From contig JALWLW010000059.1 in the NCBI GenBank assembly GCA_027081065.1, forward strand, positions 1 to 17,210: DNA of 17,210 nt, written 5' to 3'. Under the pieces are notes generated by a model that was not told where the DNA came from, did not search any database, and saw nothing but the letters and a program-made list of their open reading frames with translations. The position numbers and the translations under genes were made by a program. Positions 1 to 8,103 of the stretch are shown here, one piece after another. This DNA is from Campylobacteraceae bacterium. GTDB lineage: Bacteria > Campylobacterota > Campylobacteria > Campylobacterales > Sulfurovaceae. How positions within the stretch are numbered: the first letter of the stretch is position 1; every line of letters starts with the position of its first letter.

Positions 1-1
1 A

Positions 2-1285
2 TTAAGTGGAAATTTACCAAGTGGTAATGATGATAATGATACTTCAAAGTATACGGTCTCTATAGAAATAAATGGTACGAAATATGATGCAACCAATAAT
101 GAAGATGGGACATGGTCTTTAGCAGAGGGTGTGATTGCACAACTTAAAGAAGGACTTTATGCTGTAATTATTGAGGTTACAGATGAAGCAGGAAATAGTA
201 GTAGTACGACTTTGGTTAATAAAATTGAGATTAATAATACAGGATTTTTAATTGACTCTGCCATTGAAGGAATTAAATATGTCTCTGGGCGTTATAGTGG
301 TTATACCGATATTAATGGTCTGTTTAAGTATGACTATGGGCAAGGAGTCACTTTTTATATTGGTGATGAAGTAAGTGGAATTCCTATGGGAACAGCTCAA
401 ACCAGACAAGACCCTTATAACAATACGCGTCAAATTATTACGCTTTTTGATTTAGAAAATACCACGGATGAAAATAACTCTAGGGTAGCTAATATGGGAA
501 GATTTTTACAAACACTTGATGCTGATGGAGATGTCTCTAATGGAATTACCATTGACCAAGTGACTAAAGACTCTATTAAACTCTTAGGATTAGGCAATTT
601 AGATTTTTCAGTAAATGAAGAGTTATTTGAAAAAGATGAGAAGTTAGAAGCATTTTTTGAAGATTTATCAAGCCACTTTGGAGGACATGTTCGTTTGTTG
701 AGTACCGAAGAAGCAAAAGCACACCTAGTAGCTGTCCGTGATAACACAGAAGCGACTAAAGTATTAACTGAGGTAACAAAAGTTCGTGGAGATAAAGAGC
801 CTATTAAAATTTTAACGGGTATATTTAAAACGACAACAGGGGTTGTTGGGGGCTTAGATTATCGTTGTGGGAATCAGTCGGGGCGTACAAGTATTAATGG
901 AGAGTTTCAATATGAAGAGGGTAAAAAAATTAAATTTTCTATTTCAGAGTTAGATTTTGGTACGGGTATGGCTGATAGTATTATTAGTCCTGTAAATCTT
1001 GTTTCTGCTACATCTCTTGACCATCCACGTCCACGAAATATTGTACGTTTGCTTTCAGTACTGGATAGTGATGGCAACAATGCAAATGGAATTTTTATTG
1101 ACAATGTTGTACGTGAAGCCTTGGAGAAATATCGTTTTCAGATTGATTTGAATTTGCAAGATGGAAAAGCTAATGCCCAGCTTAATATTCCAGCAGGAGT
1201 TGATGAGTTTGGTAGTCAATTTGAAGAGTTCGAGATAGGTTCAGAGATTTTAAATGAGATAACAACATTAAGAGTAGGAGTATAA
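2..1285 (+). CDS. Surface protein with Ig-like and AcfD/SslE-type repeat modules (5'-partial)
   Basis: The frame is open from base 2, so the gene starts outside the window and the GTG at 131 is not a credible start; 427 residues are visible. The first ~80 residues resemble a bacterial Ig-like domain, with a GTWSL motif followed by EVTDEAGNSS. Two copies of another module follow, at about bases 250-590 and 840-1130. Each has a G-x-Y start, SG-x-T-x-x-NG-x-F-x-Y, a FxI strand, then LLSVLDSDG or FLQTLDADG followed by NGI. This module is familiar from the N-terminal part of the AcfD/SslE family and from other bacterial surface proteins. The stop is one base from the next ATG, and the next gene's AGGAG (1276-1280) lies inside this gene, so the two are translationally linked. 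It probably acts outside the cell as a partner of the M60 protease; that role is inferred from context. Signal peptide and full length cannot be seen. Confidence 0.8.
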   Translation, partial: LSGNLPSGNDDNDTSKYTVSIEINGTKYDATNNEDGTWSLAEGVIAQLKEGLYAVIIEVTDEAGNSSSTTLVNKIEINNTGFLIDSAIEGIKYVSGRYSGYTDINGLFKYDYGQGVTFYIGDEVSGIPMGTAQTRQDPYNNTRQIITLFDLENTTDENNSRVANMGRFLQTLDADGDVSNGITIDQVTKDSIKLLGLGNLDFSVNEELFEKDEKLEAFFEDLSSHFGGHVRLLSTEEAKAHLVAVRDNTEATKVLTEVTKVRGDKEPIKILTGIFKTTTGVVGGLDYRCGNQSGRTSINGEFQYEEGKKIKFSISELDFGTGMADSIISPVNLVSATSLDHPRPRNIVRLLSVLDSDGNNANGIFIDNVVREALEKYRFQIDLNLQDGKANAQLNIPAGVDEFGSQFEEFEIGSEILNEITTLRVGV

Positions 1286-1286
1286 G

Positions 1287-4200
1287 ATGAGAGTAATTAT
1301 AAATAGAAGTATAATCAAATTTTTGATACTAAGTATTTTGACAAGTAGCTCTGTTTTAGCAGTACTGCCTACAGTTGATAGTATAGATACCACCATACTC
1401 ACTGAAAATATACCAGTTGCAAATGTTGATGCAGAACTTGAAAAGATTTATAATGGGGTTCGTACTTTTCATATCTTTAAACCGATGTATAGTCGTTGGT
1501 CAACTACAGATGCCTATACGACTTTGGTTACAGGAGAAAATGGATTTCCTATTTTTTCAGCACGAAGTGATAGAGACCCTAAATATACTGATTATCCTAT
1601 TGATTATACTAATAAAACTTTACGGCGTTACCGTCCTGTTCGTCCACCTCAATCGGTTGCAAATTATTATACTGATAATAATATTGTTTTAGGAGATACA
1701 GAAACAGCTACTTATAGTGCCCCTATTGTATCAGCAGGGACAATTGGTAAAGGTAGGGTTATGGCAATGGGGAGTCACCTTTATGCTTCTATTTTAGTCA
1801 ACTCACGAAATTACTCTCAAAATTTTAGAAATGCAGATAGTAATCCTCTTAATACGCCTGATAGCATTGATATGGAGAATTTTTTTCATAATGTAATGGC
1901 ATGGTTAACTGAGCAAAACCCCAATGCTTCGTTACGTTATAGTAAAACAGGTTCAGCCATTCCTCTTCTCTCTAATAAAAGTAGAACAATGTTTTGGCAT
2001 ACAGCAGGAGCAGGGTATGAGTATGACTCTGTAGAGTTTAAAATAGATAGCAGATATAATATAGATAGTAGTGCAAATCCTCACTATGTACCTACATGGA
2101 AAGAAGCTTTAGCCAATGGTGATTTAGACCCTTCTAAATATCCTCTTATTATATTAGAAGATTTTGAACGACGCAGTTCTTGGACTCTTTATTATAGAGA
2201 GACAAAACGACGAACTCAAATTGATGAAGTTGACTTATTAGTCGATTATATTCGAGCAGGGGGAGGGGTATTATTAATGGATTCACCGACTTTTGCTTTA
2301 GAAGAGGGGGTAACTGTTACAGCTGGAAATGAGATTATGAAAAAAGCAGGAGTCTCTACTTTTTTTGCGAATCTTAGTGCTAATGTAAAACTTCTTCCTA
2401 CTAAAACAGACGTAGGAGGGGTTCATGAGTATGATATGTGTCTTTTAGATTATATCTCTTATACTGATTTGCAAAGAAGATTAGGATTAGATGATTATAC
2501 TAATGTTCCGACTACTTTAAGTAGTTTAAAATCTATGTTAGAGAGTAATGGGAAGATAGATTACCTTGAAGATTTACTATCTTCTCGTAAACGAAATATT
2601 TTTATGGAAGGGAATAGTACGAGTGAGCTAACCCAAGCCAATTGTGGTGAAGTAGAATTGGAACTTGTAGATGGAAACATATCTAAGGTTCAAACCATTT
2701 TAGTCAAAGGAGATGGTATTTCACAAGATGGAGGGAAGTATGATAAGTATGCAAAGTACCCTGTTGATTTAAACTTTGCCCAAGCACAAGATGATGTGGG
2801 TGGTAAGATGAATAGCCTTTTAGCTCATGAGTTAGGGAGAAATATTCTCTCAAAAGTAGATTTAAATCGTGAATATACCAATATGTCGGCATTACTTTTG
2901 AATGATGCTACTTTTACAGGAGCAAAGTTTCAGCCACTTAATGATTTATTGGCTAAGTATAAATTAGGAGGAGAGTTTGTAAATGGATCAGGAGAATTTT
3001 ATCCTGGTTTTAGTTTTACAACAAAAGATATTTTAGATTTTAGACGTAAACCTGTTACACGAATTATGGTTGAAAGAGCTTTTTATGATAAGAGTTTACA
3101 GTATGACCCTTCACAATACCCAGGGCAAAGTAGTAGTGTGGGTGAAACTAAAACAGCTAAAATCTATTTGAGTCGTAATAGGGCTTATCAAAAATGGTAC
3201 GCAGGTAATATGCAGTCAACAGGACTATTTGCCCCTGCTCATCAAGATGTAACCATTACGTTACCAAATGGTGTTGACCCTAGTAAAATGCGATTACAAA
3301 TTGGAGTAGGAGACAATGTTGGTGGACGATATAGACATGAAATTGCCTTAAAACGTCCTCCTAAATATGTTAAAACCTATAAGTTCCTTAGTCCGACGCT
3401 TACGGTGCAGCACCCTTACGGTGGGCTTGTATTTTTAAAGTCTTATGATAGTACAGTAGAAGACAATGCGACAGCTCTGGTAACGTTGACCAATGTACAA
3501 GAAGCCATACATTTTGTTTTAGGTGAAACCACAGAAGATGAATGGACTGCCATGCAAAGTGCTATTGCCCCTAAAGCTGAACTTGAATCAAAGCATTATA
3601 TTGTGACGGTACCAAGAAGTACCATGGCGAGTCTCTCTTTTGCTGAAGTGACACAGATTGCACAAAATTATGACACAATGGCACAGAATGCTTATGATTT
3701 TTATGGTTATGATGAAGTTTGTAGCGAACCATTTACACAACATACTCCTGCTAGTTGTAGTAACGGTAAAAAACCAGCACAGAAACATCGTGAAGTTTTT
3801 GACCCACATATCTCCATTGGTGCTGGGCATTCGGGTTATCCTATTATGGTGATGAATTGGAATCCTACCCAAACAACTTTCCCACAAGACCCAACCAATT
3901 CTTGGTTACTTTGGCATGAGATGGGTCACAATATGGCAGAATCTTGGTTGAATATTCCGGGAGCAGGTGAAGTTGCGAACAATGTAATGGCACTCTATCA
4001 GCAACGAAACTTTAGACACCCTTTTAGAACCACAAACTCTATTACTAATGTTGCTGTTATTTTAGCCAAAGGGCAACCTTGGGCCGATGGTGGAAATTTT
4101 GGACGTCTTTTAATGTTTCATCAACTCCAAGGTTGGATTGAAGCGAACTATTTAGATGAGTTTAAAGTAAAAAATCCAAAATATTATGAAGCTAATGGTG

Positions 4201-4538
4201 ATGTAAAAGTAGCGTACTCATTCTTAAATGGAGATGGATTTGATATTTACAAAATTTTACATCGTGAAGCAAGAGATAAAGTAGCTGAAGGTGATAAATA
4301 TGATAAGTGTATGAAGCAATCTACTGCAACTAAAACAGATATGTTAGCTCTTTGTACTTCAGCTATTTTAGAGTTAAATACCAAACCATTTTTCCAAGCA
4401 TGGAGAGCAGGGGTTGAGGGTATTGGTGCTGTAGATGGGGTAAATGTTTATGACAATTCAGGGGCTATAAGTAGTGGGTTAGATACAGGGTACGTAGATG
4501 TACCATCTCCTACTATTGAGAGTTTTATTGGGAATTAA
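1287..4538 (+). CDS. Secreted M60-family (SslE/AcfD-like) zinc metalloprotease
   Basis: 1083 residues beginning with a signal peptide (basic start, hydrophobic stretch, likely cleavage after about residue 25 at VLA). No lipobox cysteine is seen, unlike E. coli SslE. Residues ~45-350 contain an amidotransferase-like accessory region with GKGRVMAMGSHLY and GGGVLLMDSP. The M60 peptidase region spans roughly residues 600-960. The zinc site is H877-E878-M-G-H881 with E895 as the likely third ligand (gluzincin HExxH...E). The stretch around it, AESWLNIPGAGEVANNVMAL, closely follows SslE/YghJ as I remember it. Known members are mucin- or glycoprotein-degrading proteases; SslE is exported by type II secretion. 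The substrate here is unknown. RBS AGGAG at 1276-1280 with 6-base spacing supports the start. It is co-transcribed with the preceding module protein, whose domains would be N-terminal in SslE. Confidence 0.88.
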   Translation: MRVIINRSIIKFLILSILTSSSVLAVLPTVDSIDTTILTENIPVANVDAELEKIYNGVRTFHIFKPMYSRWSTTDAYTTLVTGENGFPIFSARSDRDPKYTDYPIDYTNKTLRRYRPVRPPQSVANYYTDNNIVLGDTETATYSAPIVSAGTIGKGRVMAMGSHLYASILVNSRNYSQNFRNADSNPLNTPDSIDMENFFHNVMAWLTEQNPNASLRYSKTGSAIPLLSNKSRTMFWHTAGAGYEYDSVEFKIDSRYNIDSSANPHYVPTWKEALANGDLDPSKYPLIILEDFERRSSWTLYYRETKRRTQIDEVDLLVDYIRAGGGVLLMDSPTFALEEGVTVTAGNEIMKKAGVSTFFANLSANVKLLPTKTDVGGVHEYDMCLLDYISYTDLQRRLGLDDYTNVPTTLSSLKSMLESNGKIDYLEDLLSSRKRNIFMEGNSTSELTQANCGEVELELVDGNISKVQTILVKGDGISQDGGKYDKYAKYPVDLNFAQAQDDVGGKMNSLLAHELGRNILSKVDLNREYTNMSALLLNDATFTGAKFQPLNDLLAKYKLGGEFVNGSGEFYPGFSFTTKDILDFRRKPVTRIMVERAFYDKSLQYDPSQYPGQSSSVGETKTAKIYLSRNRAYQKWYAGNMQSTGLFAPAHQDVTITLPNGVDPSKMRLQIGVGDNVGGRYRHEIALKRPPKYVKTYKFLSPTLTVQHPYGGLVFLKSYDSTVEDNATALVTLTNVQEAIHFVLGETTEDEWTAMQSAIAPKAELESKHYIVTVPRSTMASLSFAEVTQIAQNYDTMAQNAYDFYGYDEVCSEPFTQHTPASCSNGKKPAQKHREVFDPHISIGAGHSGYPIMVMNWNPTQTTFPQDPTNSWLLWHEMGHNMAESWLNIPGAGEVANNVMALYQQRNFRHPFRTTNSITNVAVILAKGQPWADGGNFGRLLMFHQLQGWIEANYLDEFKVKNPKYYEANGDVKVAYSFLNGDGFDIYKILHREARDKVAEGDKYDKCMKQSTATKTDMLALCTSAILELNTKPFFQAWRAGVEGIGAVDGVNVYDNSGAISSGLDTGYVDVPSPTIESFIGN

Positions 4539-4598
4539 AAATTTAGGTTTTATGAGTTAAAATAGTTTTTTATTTAGAGGGTTCAAGTAAAATCAAGT

Positions 4599-4604
4599 TA
4601 TACT
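4599..4604 (+). promoter_or_regulatory. Candidate -10 box very close to the next start codon
   Basis: TATACT lies only 5 bases before the ATG at 4610. No -35 box is evident, as is common in this phylum. If used, transcription would begin at or just after the annotated ATG, giving a leaderless mRNA or use of the in-frame ATG at 4634. Confidence 0.35.
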
Positions 4605-4609
4605 TTAGC

Positions 4610-5572
4610 ATGAAAAATAGAACGATATTGTTTATGCTATTAGCTTTTATATTTTTGAGTATTTCTCTTTTTCTATTTATGTCTCCAGCTACTAAAACAA
4701 GTTATGCTTTTTATCATTGGAAGTCTAGCTATGAGGTAGCTAAGGGGAACGTACAACCTCGTTATGTGAAAGTATTGGACATTACTTTTCATAATAGTTT
4801 AGAGATACGTAAGACTACATTTAAACAAGAACCTTCTACTCAAATAGTGCCTGTAATTTACCTTGATAATTCTGTATGGAAAAAGATGAAAGCCCTAACT
4901 ATGGTTCAAAAAGTATTGAGTTCTTTAAAAGCTATGCCAATGTTAAAAGCATATAATGAAATTCAAGTAGATTGTGATTGGACAGATAGTAGTCAAGATA
5001 GTTATTTTGAATTTTTAAAAGAACTGAAAAAACAGAGTAGTAAAAAAATCTCTGTAACCATTCGTCTACATCAAGTGAAGTATTACCATAAAACAGGCGT
5101 ACCTCCTGTTGACTATGGGGTGTTGATGTATTACAACATGAGTGATTTTAAAAGTTTAGAGACGAAAAATTATATCTTAGATTTAGACGTAGCCAAGCGT
5201 TATCATTATAACTTTGAAAGTTATCCTTTGCCTTTAAATCTTGCTTTACCCCTTTATGCACAAGCGACGATTATCCGTTTTGGAGAAGTGGTAGGCATCA
5301 TGGAAGGGTTGAGAGAAAAAGAGTTAAATGCCAATTTTAAAAAAATAGCTGAACATTTTTTTGAAGTAACGAAAACACATTATTTAAACAATAGATTACT
5401 TTATGAGGGTGATCAACTACGAATTGATGAGGTAAGTTTAGCATTACTAGAAGAGAGTTTAGGCATTTTAAGAAAAGTAATGAAACAACCTCAAGAGATT
5501 ATCTTTTATCGTTGGGGTAATTTGTCGTTTTATGGTGAAGAGAATCTCAGAAGAGTTGTTCAAACATGGTAG
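4610..5572 (+). CDS. Membrane-anchored protein of unknown function, TIM-barrel-like
   Basis: 320 residues. The N-terminal ~25 residues form one hydrophobic segment that could be a signal anchor or an uncleaved signal; there is no lipobox cysteine. The rest is predicted periplasmic. Around residues 120-175 the pattern EIQVDCDWTDSS, then YFEFLKELKKQ, then ISVTIRLHQVK and GVPPVDYGVLMYYNM resembles the beta/alpha repeats of a glycosidase-like TIM barrel, recalling DUF3142-type proteins. This is a fold impression only, with no assigned substrate. No good Shine-Dalgarno precedes the ATG at 4610; M9 (base 4634) is an alternative start that would keep the hydrophobic segment. It is 71 bases beyond the M60 gene and ends 4 bases from the convergent VanZ gene. 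Confidence 0.75.
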   Translation: MKNRTILFMLLAFIFLSISLFLFMSPATKTSYAFYHWKSSYEVAKGNVQPRYVKVLDITFHNSLEIRKTTFKQEPSTQIVPVIYLDNSVWKKMKALTMVQKVLSSLKAMPMLKAYNEIQVDCDWTDSSQDSYFEFLKELKKQSSKKISVTIRLHQVKYYHKTGVPPVDYGVLMYYNMSDFKSLETKNYILDLDVAKRYHYNFESYPLPLNLALPLYAQATIIRFGEVVGIMEGLREKELNANFKKIAEHFFEVTKTHYLNNRLLYEGDQLRIDEVSLALLEESLGILRKVMKQPQEIIFYRWGNLSFYGEENLRRVVQTW

Positions 5573-5576
5573 CTCT

Positions 5577-5960
5577 TTACTTTTTTCGTCGTTTTAGTTG
5601 TAAAACTTTTAAAAATGAATAGGTTAGTTGAAAGAGTAATATTCCAACTAAATCAGCCAATACATCTCCTAAAGATACTTCTCTGTAGCCTGTAAATGAT
5701 TGTAAGATTTCAATTAAAATACCAAAAGCAAGTAAAGAGAGCATGTTTCTAATACGTCTATTGATACTTGAAGAGGAGCGATTTAAAAGAAAAGAGAGGG
5801 TAAAGAATGCAAATGCATGAAGTAGTTTATCTGCATTATGAAAGTTAAGCCAAGGCTCTTTACTTGATGGAGTGAGTGCCATAACTAGTACGACAACTAC
5901 ACTGATGTAAAATATTGTTTTGAACTGACTTTTAGAGAGTATGTAAAGATATTTACTCAT
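5577..5960 (-). CDS. VanZ family membrane protein
   Basis: 127 residues with about four hydrophobic segments. It carries the VanZ-like core: NADKLLHAFAFF in the second segment, then GILIEILQSF-TGYREVSLGDVLAD, followed by a final membrane helix and a basic tail (KRRKK). VanZ itself gives low-level teicoplanin resistance; most small members of the family have no known function, and resistance should not be inferred here. Its ATG overlaps the pepA stop codon by one base (TAATG), so it is translationally coupled as the last gene of the minus-strand operon. Confidence 0.85.
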   Translation of the reverse strand: MSKYLYILSKSQFKTIFYISVVVVLVMALTPSSKEPWLNFHNADKLLHAFAFFTLSFLLNRSSSSINRRIRNMLSLLAFGILIEILQSFTGYREVSLGDVLADLVGILLFQLTYSFLKVLQLKRRKK

Positions 5961-7417
5961 TAGTTTTCTACTAGCTTTTCAAGTAGCCGTATCATCATAC
6001 GAACACCAGCACCTGAACCACCAACAGGGTTTTCACCCCAAGCATGTTCTACATAGGCTGGTCCTGCAATGTCAATATGTGCCCATCTGTCTTTGTTTTC
6101 TTTGTCAATAAAGTTATCTAAGAAAATTCCAGCTGTAATTGCCCCACCATAAGGGGTATTTGACATATTTGAGATGTCGGCAACATTAGACTTTAAACAG
6201 GTTCTTAAGTGTTTGTTAAAGTCCAGTTTTGTAGCCAATTCACCTGAATCTTTGGCTGCTTGGATGACTAAGTCTTTAGGCGTGTCACAATTTCCCATAA
6301 CGCTTGAAGTGTAGTGTCCTACAGCTACCACTGAAGCTCCGGTAAGGGTTGCGAAGTCAAACATGTAGTCAGCTTTGACTTCTTGTTGGGCATAACCTAG
6401 AACATCAGCTAGAACTAAACGCCCCTCAGCATCGGTATTTCGTACTTCAATGGTTTTCCCATTTTTAGCGACTAACACGTCATCTGGTTTATAAGCATCT
6501 CCCCCAATCATGTTTTCAACAGCCCCAATGAATCCATGTACTTCAATCTCTAAGTTTAGTTCACTTACAGCTTTCATGATGCCTAAAACAGCACAAGCCC
6601 CAGATTTGTCAAGTTTCATATTGACCATAGAAGCTCCTGGTTTTAAGCTTAGTCCTCCAGAGTCATAAGTGAGTCCTTTTCCAATGAGAGAGATGACAGC
6701 TTTAGGGTTTTTGGGTTTATGACTAAGGTGAATGACCCTTGGTTTATGACGGGAAGCACGAGCAACAGCTAAAAGTGTTTCCATCTTTTGGGCTCTAAGT
6801 TGTTTGGGTTTTAAGACTTTACATTCTAAGTCAAACTCTTGAGCTAAACCTTTGGCAATGTTTGCTAGAGTATTAGGAAAACAGTCTTCTGGTGTGGTGT
6901 TTACAATATCTCGGGTAAAGTTGGTAGCGTCTGCTGTAATTTGTCCTAGTTCAATGGCAGTAGCACAGGCTTCCATGTCAAGTTCGAAGGCGTTGTACTC
7001 TTCTAACGAGATAATAATATCTTTTATGGGTTGTTTAGCTTTTTTTGTTTTATATTGGTCAAAACTATAAGCTCCTAATATTAACCCCTCAATCATTGCT
7101 CGAAGCGTAGAGGTTGATTCTTTATTTTCCATGTAAGTAGCTATTTTTAATGATTTATATTTGGTTGAGCAGAGAGTTTGAATGGCTTTTGCCATAGCAA
7201 CTCTAAGGTTTTCATCATTAATATTGTCTACTCCTACATAGAGCCTATTTTTTTCTATAAGTAGACAGGTTTCATCTTGTTCAGCTTTAAATCCAGCTTT
7301 TTTTAGAAGTTTTTTATCTTGTATAAAGTCATGTTTAAAATTTTTGTTCACTACAACAATGAGCTCTACGTCAGTATCTATCTCATTTAGTGGGCTTATG
7401 GTTAGTTCAAAGTTCAT
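5960..7417 (-). CDS. pepA: Leucyl aminopeptidase (M17)
   Basis: 485 residues, normal length for the M17 family. This cytoplasmic two-metal aminopeptidase removes N-terminal residues from peptides during protein turnover. All metal and catalytic residues are present with the same spacing as in E. coli PepA: K247, D252, D270, D329 and E331 as metal ligands, and K259 and R333 as catalytic residues. The signature NTDAEGRL covers residues 327-334. The N-terminal domain (~1-150) is divergent, as is usual in the family, and the C-terminal catalytic domain starts near residue 155. The start is supported by GAGG at 7424-7427, six bases upstream. It is third in a four-gene operon, 10 bases after the lipoprotein gene and overlapping the VanZ gene by one base. 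Confidence 0.96.
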   Translation of the reverse strand: MNFELTISPLNEIDTDVELIVVVNKNFKHDFIQDKKLLKKAGFKAEQDETCLLIEKNRLYVGVDNINDENLRVAMAKAIQTLCSTKYKSLKIATYMENKESTSTLRAMIEGLILGAYSFDQYKTKKAKQPIKDIIISLEEYNAFELDMEACATAIELGQITADATNFTRDIVNTTPEDCFPNTLANIAKGLAQEFDLECKVLKPKQLRAQKMETLLAVARASRHKPRVIHLSHKPKNPKAVISLIGKGLTYDSGGLSLKPGASMVNMKLDKSGACAVLGIMKAVSELNLEIEVHGFIGAVENMIGGDAYKPDDVLVAKNGKTIEVRNTDAEGRLVLADVLGYAQQEVKADYMFDFATLTGASVVAVGHYTSSVMGNCDTPKDLVIQAAKDSGELATKLDFNKHLRTCLKSNVADISNMSNTPYGGAITAGIFLDNFIDKENKDRWAHIDIAGPAYVEHAWGENPVGGSGAGVRMMIRLLEKLVEN

Positions 7418-7427
7418 TTTTTTCCTC

Positions 7428-8090
7428 TTATATTGGGTCTAGCATATTTAAAATTTCAGTAGGTAAAAAATCAGGATATAGGGTTCTATATTTTATGTTA
7501 TCTCCTAAAAATTTCCACTCTGTATCTTTCTCTTTTATTATTAATAGTTTATCTTGTTTTGTGATTTGTAAGGTTCGCTCTTCCTTATTAATTTGGATAT
7601 TTTCAGTACCATATTTATGGATAAGTGCATCATATAAAAAATTGATTTTTTCATCAGTATTATATAGTTCCTCACTTAAAAAATGAATTTTGAGTATGGA
7701 AGTATATTCTGCTTGTGCAAATTTGGTTTCATTTGAAAAAGTTGTGACTTTTGAAAGTTTGGTAATATTTGTATCGTAAGACAACATCTCAATTTTAGTA
7801 GAGTTCATCATAGAAGCAATGTACTGTCGAAATAAATCAAGGTCAATCACTTGAAAAAGTTTAGGATAGGTCATATCTACAATAGCATCTGTATTAAATG
7901 TACTTAGTTGAGTTAAATAGTCATCAAGTGCTTGTTTAACAACTTTTTGTTCTGGGCTTAACTCTCCTAGAGGAGAGATTTTTGTTACATTATCTTCTTT
8001 TGGTTCTTCTTTTTTTGGAGGAGTGGTGGTATTACATGCTGTAAAATAGATGAGTATGAATAGTAAAAAAAAGTATTTAATATAGTGCAT
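7428..8090 (-). CDS. Small lipoprotein of unknown function
   Basis: 220 residues. The N-terminus is a lipoprotein signal: a hydrophobic stretch then FTAC with the lipidated cysteine at residue 19. A short Pro/Lys/Glu-rich linker (TTTPPKKEEPKED) follows. The remaining ~175 residues are soluble and mixed alpha/beta with no motif I recognise; the helical start (VVKQALDDYLTQL) and later strands are loosely reminiscent of NTF2-like or DUF4878-type lipoproteins, but that is only an impression. It sits 13 bases after the DUF255-like gene and 10 bases before pepA in the same operon. Its stop codon abuts the pepA ribosome binding site. Confidence 0.8.
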   Translation of the reverse strand: MHYIKYFFLLFILIYFTACNTTTPPKKEEPKEDNVTKISPLGELSPEQKVVKQALDDYLTQLSTFNTDAIVDMTYPKLFQVIDLDLFRQYIASMMNSTKIEMLSYDTNITKLSKVTTFSNETKFAQAEYTSILKIHFLSEELYNTDEKINFLYDALIHKYGTENIQINKEERTLQITKQDKLLIIKEKDTEWKFLGDNIKYRTLYPDFLPTEILNMLDPI

Positions 8091-8103
8091 TAGAAGTTCC
8101 CCG

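Noticed and set aside
131..133. GTG as start of the first protein.
   Set aside because: The frame stays open to base 2 with a coherent Ig-like domain spanning this point, so the codon is internal.
3390..3425. Inverted GC-richer patch in the M60 gene (CCGACGCTTACGGTGCAGC / CACCCTTACGGTGGGC).
   Set aside because: It is fully inside conserved coding sequence and is explained by the codons of the M60 domain; no clean long stem forms.
4548..4571. Possible terminator after the M60 gene: TTTTA/TAAAA stem followed by a T-run.
   Set aside because: The stem is only five A-T pairs, too weak to claim above background in such AT-rich DNA.
5577..5960. Glycopeptide resistance gene (VanZ).
   Set aside because: Only family-level similarity; no van regulatory or ligase genes nearby, and VanZ-like proteins are common with no link to resistance.
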